Assembly: GCF_028288185.1 (NCBI RefSeq)
Contig: NZ_JAQBOF010000031.1
Coordinates: 1-64,000 of the forward strand
DNA from: Mucilaginibacter sp.
GTDB taxonomy: Bacteria; Bacteroidota; Bacteroidia; Sphingobacteriales; Sphingobacteriaceae
Direction: 5' to 3'
Length of the DNA stretch: 64,000 bases
The notes under the pieces are model-generated. The model searched no databases, was not told the origin of the DNA, and was given only the letters and a program-made list of their open reading frames with translations. Of the stretch, positions 18,674 to 29,175 are shown in pieces; the stretch's first letter is position 1; each line of letters opens with the position of its first letter. Both the position numbers and the translations under genes were made by a program.

Positions 18674-20962
18674 TTATGAACTCCGTTTCATAGAAATTGG
18701 AAATTGAAGCGTAAATTGCGTACCTGCATCTAATTTACTCTCCACACTTATTGCACCTCCCAGGCTTTCAACCTGCATTTTAACCATAAATAAGCCTACG
18801 CCTTTACCCTCTACGCTCCAGTCGAACCGTTTGTACAAGCCAAATAAGTGCGCGCCGTACTTATCCAGGTCAATCCCTTTTCCATTGTCTTTAAAATAGA
18901 TAAATATTTTATCATTTTTTATTTTACTGCTGATAGTGATAACAGGGTCAACGTCTGTGCGCCTATATTTAATGCTATTTACCACCAGGTTTTGCAATAT
19001 GCTATACAGGTAACTTTTAAGAATGTAAAGTTCATCAACAGCATCAAAATTAAAATTAATGGTTACCTTATTTTTAGTAATCATTTGGCTGATACCGGCT
19101 TTAATTTCTTCAACTAATAAGGACAACGGTACCATTTCTATCTGGTCATTTACCTGGCTCCTAACTTGTAGAATCTGGTTAAGATCAAGTATAACTTTAT
19201 CCAAATTATTTACCGAGACAGACAACGCCTCCAGAGTATCCAAACTTTCGGCCCTGCCCGGGTCAAAATCAGATAAGAGCGATGCTAAGCCCTGTATATT
19301 AGCTACCGGTGCTCTTAGATTATGCGATATGATATAAGTAAACTGCTCCAGATCTTTATTGCGCTGGGCAAGGTCGGCAGTCATGTTTTCGCGTTCCGAT
19401 TCGGTATTTTTCTTCTCGGTAATATTTTTAAAAGTAAGGATAACACCTACATTCTCGTTTTGCTGATTAACTACTCCCACCCATTTAATATCATACCATT
19501 CTGCTTCGCCTCCTAAGGTTGAAAAACTTGTTTCATACGCAGCTATTTTATGCTCTTTAACCAACGCAATGGCATGTCTGATGGATGCCCGCCTATTTTT
19601 GGGGAAGTTGTTTATAATAGGCTTTCCAATTTTTATTTTCTTACCAAAATGCCTGACCATGGCAGCGTTTGCATTGCTATTGTAAGATACTACGTTAAGG
19701 TTAATATCAAAAAGAACAATGGCAAGATCAATATTTTCAAACACCGAGCGCAGGTTAGCTTCTGATTTATGTAAGGATGCCTCGGCAAGTCTACGATCAG
19801 TAATATTGATATGTAAAATCACCGCGCCCTTATGAGATTTATCAGCAAGGGGAGCCACAACTATCATAAACCACTCTTTGCCACCCAAAACGGGATACTC
19901 CAGGGTAAACTCTTTATTACTGCCACGAATAACCTCTTTTATCCCTTGTTCAATTTTACTATTATCAGTTTTATTAATCCCGGTGGCTTTCTCGGACAAC
20001 GTCAGGTAGTTATAGCCAACGCCGTAATTAGGAATGCCCAGGTTATTAAACAGCGCCAGTTTTTTCCATGATTCGTTAACTGCTACTATCTTACACTTCG
20101 CATTTATTAATACAATATTTGGCGGCAGGGCATTTAATATAGCTGCTTGTGTTTCGGTAACTTCCTTTATTTTTTCTTCGGCTATTTTAGTTTCGGTAAT
20201 ATCCTGGGTAAAACCTTTCAGTCGTATGGGCAGGCCTTGTTTATCCCTGTCAACCAGTAGTTTGGCATGCATGTATTTTATGCCGTTATCATACGTGTTT
20301 ATTCTAAAATCAAAACTAACTGAATCCAAATTAGCTATGGCGTTATCCATCTCAGTTTTAACCCGAAACCTATCATCAGCATGTACCCTATTAAAAAAGT
20401 TTTTAAAAGAGGGTTCAATATCGCCAATTTTAACCCCCAGGATATGATATAAACCCGGCGACCATTTGGTGAGCTGGGTCTGTATATCGATGTCTAATCC
20501 ACCTATATCCGCAATATTTTCAGCTTCTTTCAACAACGCTTCGCTGGATATCACCTCGTCCATATATCTTTGGCGATCGGCTTCCAGCTTAAACTTTTCT
20601 AACGCGTTTAATATAGCGTTAGGTAAGCGCTGCATCCTGTCTTTCAATATATAATCAGCGGCACCATTTTTCATTATCTCGACCGCAAACTCTTCTGATA
20701 TGGTAGCTGTAATCAGGATAAACGGCACATTCAGCCGACTTTTTTTAAGGATCTGAAAAGCTTCTATCGAATCAAAGGATGGTAGCGAGTGATCTGATAG
20801 AATGATATCGGGCTTATATTCATCAATTGCCCTTATGTAATCTATTTTATTATCAACTACCAATCGCTCGAACAATAATTTCGACCTTTTCAACTCTATG
20901 CCTACCAGTTCAGCATCGGTTGGCATATCTTCCAGGTGCAATATTTTTAGTTTTGTATTCAC
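18674..20962 (-). CDS. Receiver-PAS-histidine kinase (762 aa)
   Basis: Residues 1-125 are a receiver with D57 in ILSDHSLP. About three PAS domains follow (roughly 140-265, 275-395, 405-520), including two with the typical DITET/NITDR/NITEKK exit motifs. The kinase core has the phosphoacceptor histidine in YIISHNLRAPVANIQG, N box QNLVVNSIKY, G1 DNGKGI and G2 GVGLFMVK. No membrane helix is present. It is the last gene of a minus-strand operon with a single-domain response regulator (14-bp gap) and another PAS kinase. An N-terminal receiver on a kinase means it can itself be a phosphorelay target. Confidence 0.92.
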   Translation of the reverse strand: MNTKLKILHLEDMPTDAELVGIELKRSKLLFERLVVDNKIDYIRAIDEYKPDIILSDHSLPSFDSIEAFQILKKSRLNVPFILITATISEEFAVEIMKNGAADYILKDRMQRLPNAILNALEKFKLEADRQRYMDEVISSEALLKEAENIADIGGLDIDIQTQLTKWSPGLYHILGVKIGDIEPSFKNFFNRVHADDRFRVKTEMDNAIANLDSVSFDFRINTYDNGIKYMHAKLLVDRDKQGLPIRLKGFTQDITETKIAEEKIKEVTETQAAILNALPPNIVLINAKCKIVAVNESWKKLALFNNLGIPNYGVGYNYLTLSEKATGINKTDNSKIEQGIKEVIRGSNKEFTLEYPVLGGKEWFMIVVAPLADKSHKGAVILHINITDRRLAEASLHKSEANLRSVFENIDLAIVLFDINLNVVSYNSNANAAMVRHFGKKIKIGKPIINNFPKNRRASIRHAIALVKEHKIAAYETSFSTLGGEAEWYDIKWVGVVNQQNENVGVILTFKNITEKKNTESERENMTADLAQRNKDLEQFTYIISHNLRAPVANIQGLASLLSDFDPGRAESLDTLEALSVSVNNLDKVILDLNQILQVRSQVNDQIEMVPLSLLVEEIKAGISQMITKNKVTINFNFDAVDELYILKSYLYSILQNLVVNSIKYRRTDVDPVITISSKIKNDKIFIYFKDNGKGIDLDKYGAHLFGLYKRFDWSVEGKGVGLFMVKMQVESLGGAISVESKLDAGTQFTLQFPISMKRSS

Positions 20963-20976
20963 TCTTTTTTATAAAA

Positions 20977-21417
20977 TTATAATGGCGGCTGATTGATGAT
21001 CAGCCAAAATAGCCCCAGGTCGCTAATGGCTTTGGCAAATGTTTCAAAGTTTACGGGTTTCACTACGTAGCTGTTTACGCCCAGGTTATAGCTTGTAATA
21101 ATATCCTGTTCTTCTCTCGACGATGTCATTATCACTACCGGGATTGTCTTAGTAATATCGTTTGATTTTATTTGCCTTAATACCTCAATACCATCAACCT
21201 TGGGCATTTTAATATCCAGCAATATAACTTTTGGCCGGTTGGTGATCTTCCTGTCAGAAAATTGGCCTTTTGCAAAAATAAAATCAAGCGCCTCCTCGCC
21301 ATCTTTAACATGCACCAGGTTATTAGCCAGGTTTACTTTTTTTAATGACCGTATGGTTAATTCGGCATCATGGATATTATCCTCTACCAGCAATATTTCA
21401 ACCGCAGTGTTGTTCAT
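20977..21417 (-). CDS. Single-domain response regulator, Rcp1-like (146 aa)
   Basis: The whole protein is one receiver domain: acidic residues E12-D13, phosphoacceptor D68 in [12 protein letters not shown], conserved serine/threonine in VVIMTSS and the lysine in VVKPVNF. The extended loop before the phosphorylation strand ([13 protein letters not shown]) is typical of Rcp1/CheY-like regulators that serve phytochrome-type or PAS kinases. There is no output domain. It lies 3 bp after the PAS kinase encoded upstream and 14 bp before the receiver-PAS kinase, and so probably shuttles phosphate between them. Confidence 0.93.
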   Translation of the reverse strand: MNNTAVEILLVEDNIHDAELTIRSLKKVNLANNLVHVKDGEEALDFIFAKGQFSDRKITNRPKVILLDIKMPKVDGIEVLRQIKSNDITKTIPVVIMTSSREEQDIITSYNLGVNSYVVKPVNFETFAKAISDLGLFWLIINQPPL

Positions 21418-21420
21418 AGC

Positions 21421-23367
21421 TTATTTATTTTTTAAAGGCATGCTGAAATAAAAGGTAGCACCTTCACCAATAACTGATTCTGCCCAAATAGTACCACCAT
21501 GCTTATTAATTATCCGTTTTGCTAAAGCAAGGCCCACACCTGTACCCTCAAACTCTTGCGCACTATGCAACCGCTGAAATACCCCGAATAATTTATGGTT
21601 ATACTTCATATCAAAACCTACGCCATTATCTTTAACATAATAAACGCGTTTGATACCATCCTTTACACTGCCTATCTCTATTACTGGCTGTTCGTTTTTC
21701 GAACTGTATTTTATAGCATTGCCAATTAAATTCAGCATCACCTGTCGTATCAAGCTAAGGTCGCCTTCGCATGATGGTAGCTTATGTACCTTCACCTCAT
21801 ATTTATTGGTTTCATTTTCAAATAACTCGCGCAGGCATACATCAGTCAGCGCGTTCATATCAACCCGCATCATAACCATGGCTTTGCGGCCCATGCGCGA
21901 AAACGCAAGCAAATCGTCAATCAATTGGCCCATTAGCCTGGCATTAGTTATAATGGTGTTAATAACGCGGTTACCTTCGGCATTCAATTTATCTTCAAAC
22001 TCTTCCTTTAGCATCATAGCATAGCCATTTACAGCGCGCAATGGCGCGCGCAGATCATGCGATACGGAATAAGAGAATGATTCCAGCTCTTTATTAGCCG
22101 CCTCTAATTGCAGGGTGCGCTCGGCTACTTTTTTCTCCAGGTTTTCATTAAGCTGATAAATTTGGTGTTCGGCTTTTTTACGCGCAGAAATATCACGGAT
22201 AAAGACAGACAAGCCTCCACCTGCTGATGGATAAATATGATTTTCCTGCCAAAGATCTAACGGTCCATAATAATCTTCATTACAAACGTATTGCTTTTTA
22301 GTGGCAGCTTTATTAAAAGCTTTATAGGTTGAAGAATTTACCGCGACGGGAAACTCGGTCCAAATATATTTGCCTATTAATTCTTCGGGAGCACGGCTTA
22401 ACATATCGCCTATACGCTTATTGGCATAGGTATAACAAAAGTCCTTATCAAGCGCTATAAAGCCATCGGTAATACTTTCCAGTATGTTTTCTATCTGCTC
22501 GTTTTTGGTTCTAAGCTCTTCTTCCGCAATTACCCTTTGTGTTATATCTTTAAAATTGCATACAATGGCTTTAATATTTACATCTTCTAACCAATTGGTA
22601 AAAAGGGATTCTATCCATAGATAATGGCCAAGTTTATGTTTGGAGCGATAGGTGGAAATTATGGGTACACCGGGGCTATTCAATATTTCGTCAAAAAGCT
22701 CTTTAACCTTAATTCTATCATCGGGATGAATCAGGTCATCAACTTCATGGCCGGCCCTTTCCTCATCACTCCAACCATTAATCCGCTCTGCCGATTTACT
22801 GCGGTATAATACATCCAACTTACCATCCAATAAAATAATGCCATCATAGCTGTTTTCTATCAGCTTTCTGAAACGCAATTCGTTAGCTACTATCTGTGCG
22901 GTGTTAACTTCAACAAGGCGCTCAAGCTCGGCATTTATTTCTTCACGCTTTTCGTCTTTGTTTTTCCTATCAGTTATATCGCGCGTTATTACGGCGAACC
23001 CTACTAAATGCCCGGCATCATCATATACTGTTGTAAAAGCCAAATGTGCCCAAAAAACAGAATTATTTTGGCGCACCAGCCAGCATTCTTTTTCATACAT
23101 ACCGTTTTTAAGCGCCTCGTTCAGGTCATGTCGGGGTGAGTTCGTTTTATTGTCTGTTGATGTGTAAAAAACAGATATATGTTTACCGATAATGTCGTCC
23201 TCAGTATACCCTTTAATGCTTTGCGCACCCTGGTTCCAACTCATAATATATCCGTTGGGGTCGGCCATGAATATGGCATAGTCGCTTATACTAGCTATAA
23301 GCAATCTAAAAAGCTTTTCATCAAAGCTATGGCTTAATGCAACACGGTCAATATTTTCGCTCAGCAC
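21421..23367 (-). CDS. Soluble PAS-domain histidine kinase (648 aa)
   Basis: Three PAS domains are visible: residues 15-135 (ISDYAIFMADPNGYIMSWN, given here only as DYAIFM and YIMSWN), 160-285 and 295-405, followed by a coiled coil. The kinase core has SYSVSHDLRAPLRAVNGYA, N box LNLIGNAIKYS, G1 DNGVGFD and G2 GTGVGLAL. The family is the cyanobacterial-phytochrome-like kinase group that pairs with Rcp1-type regulators, but no GAF or PHY domain is present. As first gene of the three-gene operon it probably senses a cytoplasmic signal through PAS. The cofactor cannot be read from sequence. Confidence 0.93.
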   Translation of the reverse strand: MLSENIDRVALSHSFDEKLFRLLIASISDYAIFMADPNGYIMSWNQGAQSIKGYTEDDIIGKHISVFYTSTDNKTNSPRHDLNEALKNGMYEKECWLVRQNNSVFWAHLAFTTVYDDAGHLVGFAVITRDITDRKNKDEKREEINAELERLVEVNTAQIVANELRFRKLIENSYDGIILLDGKLDVLYRSKSAERINGWSDEERAGHEVDDLIHPDDRIKVKELFDEILNSPGVPIISTYRSKHKLGHYLWIESLFTNWLEDVNIKAIVCNFKDITQRVIAEEELRTKNEQIENILESITDGFIALDKDFCYTYANKRIGDMLSRAPEELIGKYIWTEFPVAVNSSTYKAFNKAATKKQYVCNEDYYGPLDLWQENHIYPSAGGGLSVFIRDISARKKAEHQIYQLNENLEKKVAERTLQLEAANKELESFSYSVSHDLRAPLRAVNGYAMMLKEEFEDKLNAEGNRVINTIITNARLMGQLIDDLLAFSRMGRKAMVMMRVDMNALTDVCLRELFENETNKYEVKVHKLPSCEGDLSLIRQVMLNLIGNAIKYSSKNEQPVIEIGSVKDGIKRVYYVKDNGVGFDMKYNHKLFGVFQRLHSAQEFEGTGVGLALAKRIINKHGGTIWAESVIGEGATFYFSMPLKNK

Positions 23368-23569
23368 AAAAATTAATTAAAATAAAAAGACATGACGCTA
23401 GCTTTGTGCGATAATAATTAACAACGCCTAGGGAGGAGCGTTTAGATTGGTATATGCACAAATGCAATAAAATAAATATATGTATTTGTAATGGATTTTA
23501 CAACCCAGTGTTTTAATTTAAAAATGAATAAATGTGAACGACTAAACTTTTAATTGTTATCAGTAATTA

Positions 23570-26299
23570 TTATCCGAATATGTTTTTTGCTTTTGTTAGT
23601 GTTTTCTCCAGATCAATGCCTTTACCTAAAACCCTTTTAAACAGGTCGCCGGTTTCTTTTAAGCGATCGATAGAATTAAATATAGTGAAGTGTTTCATAG
23701 TTAGACCGGGTTTTACTTCATCCCATGCCAATGGCATAGAAACCGTTGCCCCTACTTTTGGCCGTAATGAATACGGGCCAGCTATGGTAGCACCGGGCCG
23801 GTTCTGTAAAAAGTCCAAATACATCTTGCCCTTACGGTTAGCTACCATACGTTCTAAGCTGGTATAATCGGGTATTTGTTTATGTACAAGTGATACAATG
23901 ATCTTAGCAAACATTTGCGACTGCTCATAACTGTACTTTGCATCCAGCGGGATGTACAAATGCATACCGGTTGAGCCTGATGTTTTGGGATAGCATGGAA
24001 CATCTAAAGCATCCAGTACTTTTTTAACTTCCAACGCGGCTGCTATTACCTGGTCGAATGTATTTTTGTCCGGATCAAGATCTATCACACAATAATCCGG
24101 GTTATCCGGCGATTGCACCCTACTAAACCACGGATTCATTTCGATACAACCTAATGATGCCATCCATAATAAATAAGCTTCGTCTGATCCTACCAAATAT
24201 TCTTTATGTTCACCATCGCCATTAGTGTAAGGGAAGGTTTTTGTTACCCAATCAGGCGCTTTGCCTTTAACATCCTTTTGATAAAAACTTGGCCCGTGTA
24301 TCCCGTTAGGGAAACGATTAAGCGACATAGGCCTATCTTTTAAATAAGGTAAAATATATTCAGCAACGCGGTAGTAATAGTTAAACATATCGCGCTTAGT
24401 AACACCATCTTCGGGCCAATACACTTTACTTAGATGGGTAAACTTTAAATCATGCCCGCATATTTTTCGCACCTGCGTTTCGTCTTTAGGGTTAAGTAAA
24501 GTTTTTCGATCCTTATCGGTTGGCGGTTTAATAGCAGTATGGGTTTCTTTTGGTTCTCCTTCTGCCTCCTTTACTGTTTCATCCGTATCCTTCGGTATTT
24601 CCAATATCACATCTTTGGCGTTTTTATCTTCGCGCATACCTTTAAATGAAGCCTGCCTGAAAACACCATCGCCGGTAACTTCGGCAAAAGCAACCTCGCC
24701 AACCAACTCGGGTTTTAACCAGGTTGGCTTGGCACCCATCCGCAGCGGACGAAAACGTGATGGCTTATCAACGTCAGGTTCAATCTCAAAAGGCCTCTTA
24801 TCGATTATCAATGGCTTAAACCTGGTCATCATTTCTTTTTGCAGTTTCTCAGAAAACCCCGTACCAACCTTACCTACATATTTTAGCTCCTTGCCATCAT
24901 AAACTGCCAATATTAATGCACTAAATGCTTTGGCGGTGCCGGCGTTTTTGGTAAAACCGGCTATTATTACCTCCTGCCTTCGTTGTACTTTTATCTTTAA
25001 CCATTCTTTCGAGCGCAGATCAGAAGTGTAAACACTGCTTGCTTTTTTGGCTATGATGCCCTCCATTCCAATTTTTTCGGCAGCTTCAAAAAACTCAGTA
25101 CCATTAGCGGCAAAAACCTTGCTTTGTCGTATGCGATCATCGTTGGTTGGCAATATTTCTTTAAGTATAGCCTGCCTGTCCCTTAATGGCAAGTTTATCA
25201 GGCTTTTACCTTCATACCATAATATATCAAATACATAATAAACCAGGTTGCCATCTGCCTCGCTGCGCCAGTTTTGCAACGCGCCAAAGTCTGACAGACC
25301 TTTATCATTCAACACTACTATCTCGCCATCAATTACGGCGTTAAGCTGCCAGTCTTTAAGCAGTTTATTTATGGGATAATATTTATCGAAAGGAATGTTG
25401 TTGCGCGATATCAGCTCCGCTCCTTTTTTGTCCATAGCGGCTATGGCACGATAACCATCCCATTTAACTTCGTATACCCAATCCGGGTCATCAAAGGGCG
25501 CATCTACCAGCGTGGCCTTCATGGGTTTTATGTTTTTGGGGGGAGCTGATTTTGGCGCCGATTTTAAAAGCGCTGCAACATCGGGCTCGGGCTCATCCAC
25601 TTGTCCCGCGGTCAGGCCCTCAACCACCACTTCTTCAGCCGATTGCGCCAGACCTTTTTTCTCAGCTTTTTTGCCGATCTTTTCTATAGCTTCCTCATGG
25701 CCATGCTGCCAAACTTTTTCGCTGGTTTTTTCCATCGACTCAATGGTTTTACCGGAGAGAACGGATTTATCTTTTTTGGTAATATCAGCCTTGGCAGCAA
25801 AGTCATCATTATGTTTAATCAGCAGCCAGCCGTTTTCGCCCATGCCATGAGTTTTTACCAACGCGTATTCTCCTTCCAGTTTTTCGCCATGTAGTCTTAT
25901 TTTAACTGAGCCTGCTTTTAATTGCTGTAATAGGTGTTTCTCTTGTGCTTTTTTACCTTTTATTTCTTCAATAGGTTCATAGGTACCCTCATCCCAAACT
26001 ATTACCGTACCGCCCCCATATTCGCCCGGTGGTATTATGCCTTCAAAGTTTCGGTAATCAAACGGGTGATCTTCTACCATCATTGCCAGGCGCTTGGTTT
26101 TAGGGTCGGTTGACGGACCTTTTGGTACGGCCCAGCTTTTTAATACGCCATCCATTTCCAGCCTGAAATCATAATGCAGGCGCGATGCATCGTGCTTTTG
26201 TATAACAAACATTAAATGGTCTTTATCCTTACTTAGGCCGGCTTTGGGCTCGGCTGTTTTGGTGAAATCCCGCTTCTCTGCATATTTTTCAAGGCTCAT
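23570..26299 (-). CDS. ligD: ATP-dependent DNA ligase D, PE-LIG-POL order (909 aa)
   Basis: LigD seals double-strand breaks in bacterial non-homologous end joining. Residues 1-190 form the 3'-phosphoesterase domain with H36, H42 and D44 (KHDASRLHYDF) and H78. A charged linker reaches about residue 255. The ligase domain carries the adenylated lysine K279 in YEVKWDGYR and an OB fold. The C-terminal primase/polymerase domain has the metal-binding DLDPD around residue 750 and SGSTGMHLYIP. This order is usual in Bacteroidota. The partner Ku is not adjacent in this window, although ku and ligD are often neighbours. The gene is monocistronic, with a strong terminator of the next gene just upstream. 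Confidence 0.95.
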   Translation of the reverse strand: MSLEKYAEKRDFTKTAEPKAGLSKDKDHLMFVIQKHDASRLHYDFRLEMDGVLKSWAVPKGPSTDPKTKRLAMMVEDHPFDYRNFEGIIPPGEYGGGTVIVWDEGTYEPIEEIKGKKAQEKHLLQQLKAGSVKIRLHGEKLEGEYALVKTHGMGENGWLLIKHNDDFAAKADITKKDKSVLSGKTIESMEKTSEKVWQHGHEEAIEKIGKKAEKKGLAQSAEEVVVEGLTAGQVDEPEPDVAALLKSAPKSAPPKNIKPMKATLVDAPFDDPDWVYEVKWDGYRAIAAMDKKGAELISRNNIPFDKYYPINKLLKDWQLNAVIDGEIVVLNDKGLSDFGALQNWRSEADGNLVYYVFDILWYEGKSLINLPLRDRQAILKEILPTNDDRIRQSKVFAANGTEFFEAAEKIGMEGIIAKKASSVYTSDLRSKEWLKIKVQRRQEVIIAGFTKNAGTAKAFSALILAVYDGKELKYVGKVGTGFSEKLQKEMMTRFKPLIIDKRPFEIEPDVDKPSRFRPLRMGAKPTWLKPELVGEVAFAEVTGDGVFRQASFKGMREDKNAKDVILEIPKDTDETVKEAEGEPKETHTAIKPPTDKDRKTLLNPKDETQVRKICGHDLKFTHLSKVYWPEDGVTKRDMFNYYYRVAEYILPYLKDRPMSLNRFPNGIHGPSFYQKDVKGKAPDWVTKTFPYTNGDGEHKEYLVGSDEAYLLWMASLGCIEMNPWFSRVQSPDNPDYCVIDLDPDKNTFDQVIAAALEVKKVLDALDVPCYPKTSGSTGMHLYIPLDAKYSYEQSQMFAKIIVSLVHKQIPDYTSLERMVANRKGKMYLDFLQNRPGATIAGPYSLRPKVGATVSMPLAWDEVKPGLTMKHFTIFNSIDRLKETGDLFKRVLGKGIDLEKTLTKAKNIFG

Positions 26300-26353
26300 A
26301 ACTAATAGCTTGTTTAGTTATGAAACAACAGAATTGAAAAAATAGTTTTAAAC

Positions 26354-26389
26354 AAAAAAGCCGAAATGGTTTCCCATTTCGGCTTTTTT
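26354..26389 (-). terminator. Strong rho-independent terminator of the ThuA-PQQ fusion gene
   Basis: A near-perfect 16-bp stem (AAAAAAGCCGAAATGG against its complement) with a 4-base loop. On either strand it ends in a run of T, so it can work in both directions. It sits 21 bp past the stop of the 906-aa fusion gene and shields ligD from read-through. Confidence 0.9.
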
Positions 26390-26409
26390 AATATTCAGGT
26401 TGATTGTTG

Positions 26410-29130
26410 TTATTTTTTCAAAGAGAATATCCAGTCTAAAATTTGTTTGGCTTCATCAGCTTTTAGGCTCGGGTGAGCCGGCATGGTTACATCGCCCCAA
26501 ACACCTGTACCGCCATTTTGTATTTTGGCGGTAAGTTGAGCATACGTTGCTTTGTTTTTCTTGTATTTATTTGCTACGGCTGCAAATGCCGGGCCTATAA
26601 CTGTTTCATTTGTTTTATGGCATGATTTGCAATCCATCGACATCATTAATGCTTTGCCTGCGGCAAATGGCAATGATGGGTCTACCGGCTCATCCAGGCT
26701 ACCCGCGGCAATAATTACCGGTTTGCTTGTGCTTGATGCCAGTTTAACATCCTTAACTGTTACAGTAGCGTTAAATGTACCTGCTTTTGGATAAGTATAA
26801 GTTACTGATGGCTTTGTAGTGATTTTTTTAATACCATTTCCAAAACTCCAGGTATAGGTCATCTTATCATTTTCCGGATCAGTAGCATTAGCCGTTAAAG
26901 TAATTGTTGTAGGCAATGGGCCGTAAGACTTATCCGCAGTTACAGAAGCGATCTCGGGCGCGCGGTTACCCGCATTATAATCTATACGGCTTACGCCGGC
27001 ATCACTATTCTTTTTAAACCAGCCGCCGTTGGTACCATATTCTAACACATATAATTTACCATCTGGGCCCATTTCCATATCGATCATAGCATTAAACTTA
27101 GCCGATTTCATAAAGGGTTCCATTGATACGTAGTTACCATTAGCATCCATAGTCACCACTTTTATCCAGCCACGTATAAATTCGTAAATGAACAGTTTGT
27201 TGTTAAAATATGATGGGAGTTTACCGGGATTCTTATAATCTTCTGAATGATAAACCGGGCCTGCCATAGAAGTACGGCCACCCGAGCCAACCTCAGGAAA
27301 TTCTTTTGACTCGCCGTACGGATACCATATAAATGCAGGTTGTGCCGGTGGCAGTTCTGTTAAACCGGTATTGTTTCTTGAATCATTGATAGGGTGTTGC
27401 GGGTCAAATGGCTCGCCAACTTTACCTGTCGCATAATCATAGCGGCGATAAGGATAGTTATTACCTATAAAAAACGGATAACCAAAGTTACCGGCTTTTT
27501 GGGCCTGGTTAACTTCATCATAACCGCGTGGGCCGTGTGTTGCTAAACTATCATTGTTAGCATCCGGGCCAACCTCGCCCCAGTATAAAAAGCCGTTCTT
27601 TTTATCAACCGAGATCCGGTAAGGATTTCTATCACCCATTACATAAATTTCGGGGCGGGTTTTTTCCATTCCTTTAGGGAACAAGTTACCTTCGGGTATA
27701 GTATAAGTACCATCAGGTTTAATTTTTATACGCAATATCTTTCCGCGCAGGTCATTGGTATTACCAGAACCTCTTCTATCATCATATTGCTCAAATCCCG
27801 GACGGTCATCCAGTGGAGCATAAGAGTAAGAGTTAGGTGGATTTTTACCGCGGCCATTGCTAGGCTCGTCAAACGGTGTTGTGTTATCGCCTTGCGAAAC
27901 AAAAAGCACATGGTCTTTACCAAAAGCGATAGAGCCACCTGTATGGCAGCAAATTTCGCGGGTGGTGCCCACCTTTAAGATCATTTTTTCACTTTTCAGG
28001 TTAAGCTTATTATTTACAAAAGTAAAGCGCGATAACTGGTTAACAGATTCGCCTACCGGGCTGTAATAAACATAGATAAAATGATTTTTAGCATAGTCCG
28101 GGTCAGCCTGTACACCTAATAAACCTTCTTCGGCGTTTACACCCTTCGCAGTTAATACGTGATCATATACCGGGAGTTTACCAACCTGTCTTGTTTTTTT
28201 AGTTAGGTGATTGTAAAGCATGAACTCGCCTTTACGTTGCACCACTAAAATATCAAGGTTTGGCAAAATAGTCATTTCTGTAGGTTCATCAAAAACGCCT
28301 ACGGCCAGTTGTTTTTTATTAAACCTGTTTTCTTCAGGTACACGTTGTGATTTGGCTTTAGCGTAATTTAACGGAGTGTTTTTACCAATGGCATATTTTA
28401 TACCACCTAGTAAATGTTGTAAAAACAACGGTTCGCTGTATGATTCATCGGTATGGCCAAGGCCAGTATAGAATACACGGCCGCCATCAAACTCATGATA
28501 CCAGGCAATTGGGTGGCTCGCGCCCATTTTAAAAGCATCATCACCACCATTTTTATTATAAGTAAGTGATGATTCTTCTAAATTTATCAGAATATGTATA
28601 TCCGGATTTATGCTTTTATAGTGGTACCATTCGTCTTTACGTTTCCATTCGGTTGGAAGCATGTTGGTGGCTATAAAATTTTTATCAACCACGGTTAAAG
28701 TAGCCATTTGCTGCGCCGGGTGATGGGCGAACCAACCACCTATCATTTTACCGTACCATGGCCAGTTATACTCGGCATCGGCAGCCGCGTGGATACCCAC
28801 AAAGCCACCACCGGCTTGTATAAAACGCTCTAAAGCATTTTGTTGTACGGAGTTTAAAATATCACCTGTTGTGCTTGCAAAAACAACAGCGGTGTAATTC
28901 TTTAAATTGCTTTCCACAATTTTATTAGCATCCGTAGTAGTATCAACCAGGAAACCGTTTTCCTGGCCTAATTTCATAACAGCCAACGCCGCAAGCGGAA
29001 TAGAACCGTGATGAAAACCTGCTGTTTTCTTAAAAACTAATAGTCGTGGTTTTACTTGTGCTTCAGCATTACCCGCACTTAAAAGCGCTAATAAAGTAAT
29101 ACTTAAAAAGCTAAAAAGTCTTAATTTCAT
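26410..29130 (-). CDS. ThuA-PQQ sugar dehydrogenase-PKD-cytochrome c fusion protein (906 aa)
   Basis: A secreted multidomain protein. The signal peptide ends near residue 25. Residues 27-250 are a ThuA-like glutamine-amidotransferase-fold domain (PRLLVFKKTAGFHH, GGGFVGIHAAADAEYNWPWY in pieces). Residues 270-690 form a glucose/sorbosone dehydrogenase-type six-bladed propeller (NAEEGLLGVQADP, GRILR-like loops, ICCHTGGSIAFG). Residues 715-800 are a PKD domain, and 815-906 a class I cytochrome c with heme site CKSCH and a later methionine. The combination suggests oxidation of sugars or polyols with electrons passed to an attached heme. ThuA proteins act with Gfo/Idh oxidoreductases on 3-keto-trehalose in rhizobia. 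The fusion is common in Bacteroidota but not biochemically defined. Confidence 0.88.
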   Translation of the reverse strand: MKLRLFSFLSITLLALLSAGNAEAQVKPRLLVFKKTAGFHHGSIPLAALAVMKLGQENGFLVDTTTDANKIVESNLKNYTAVVFASTTGDILNSVQQNALERFIQAGGGFVGIHAAADAEYNWPWYGKMIGGWFAHHPAQQMATLTVVDKNFIATNMLPTEWKRKDEWYHYKSINPDIHILINLEESSLTYNKNGGDDAFKMGASHPIAWYHEFDGGRVFYTGLGHTDESYSEPLFLQHLLGGIKYAIGKNTPLNYAKAKSQRVPEENRFNKKQLAVGVFDEPTEMTILPNLDILVVQRKGEFMLYNHLTKKTRQVGKLPVYDHVLTAKGVNAEEGLLGVQADPDYAKNHFIYVYYSPVGESVNQLSRFTFVNNKLNLKSEKMILKVGTTREICCHTGGSIAFGKDHVLFVSQGDNTTPFDEPSNGRGKNPPNSYSYAPLDDRPGFEQYDDRRGSGNTNDLRGKILRIKIKPDGTYTIPEGNLFPKGMEKTRPEIYVMGDRNPYRISVDKKNGFLYWGEVGPDANNDSLATHGPRGYDEVNQAQKAGNFGYPFFIGNNYPYRRYDYATGKVGEPFDPQHPINDSRNNTGLTELPPAQPAFIWYPYGESKEFPEVGSGGRTSMAGPVYHSEDYKNPGKLPSYFNNKLFIYEFIRGWIKVVTMDANGNYVSMEPFMKSAKFNAMIDMEMGPDGKLYVLEYGTNGGWFKKNSDAGVSRIDYNAGNRAPEIASVTADKSYGPLPTTITLTANATDPENDKMTYTWSFGNGIKKITTKPSVTYTYPKAGTFNATVTVKDVKLASSTSKPVIIAAGSLDEPVDPSLPFAAGKALMMSMDCKSCHKTNETVIGPAFAAVANKYKKNKATYAQLTAKIQNGGTGVWGDVTMPAHPSLKADEAKQILDWIFSLKK

Positions 29131-29175
29131 TGTTATTAAATTTGTTTGGCTGTTTTTGGTGTCGAAATATTATCC

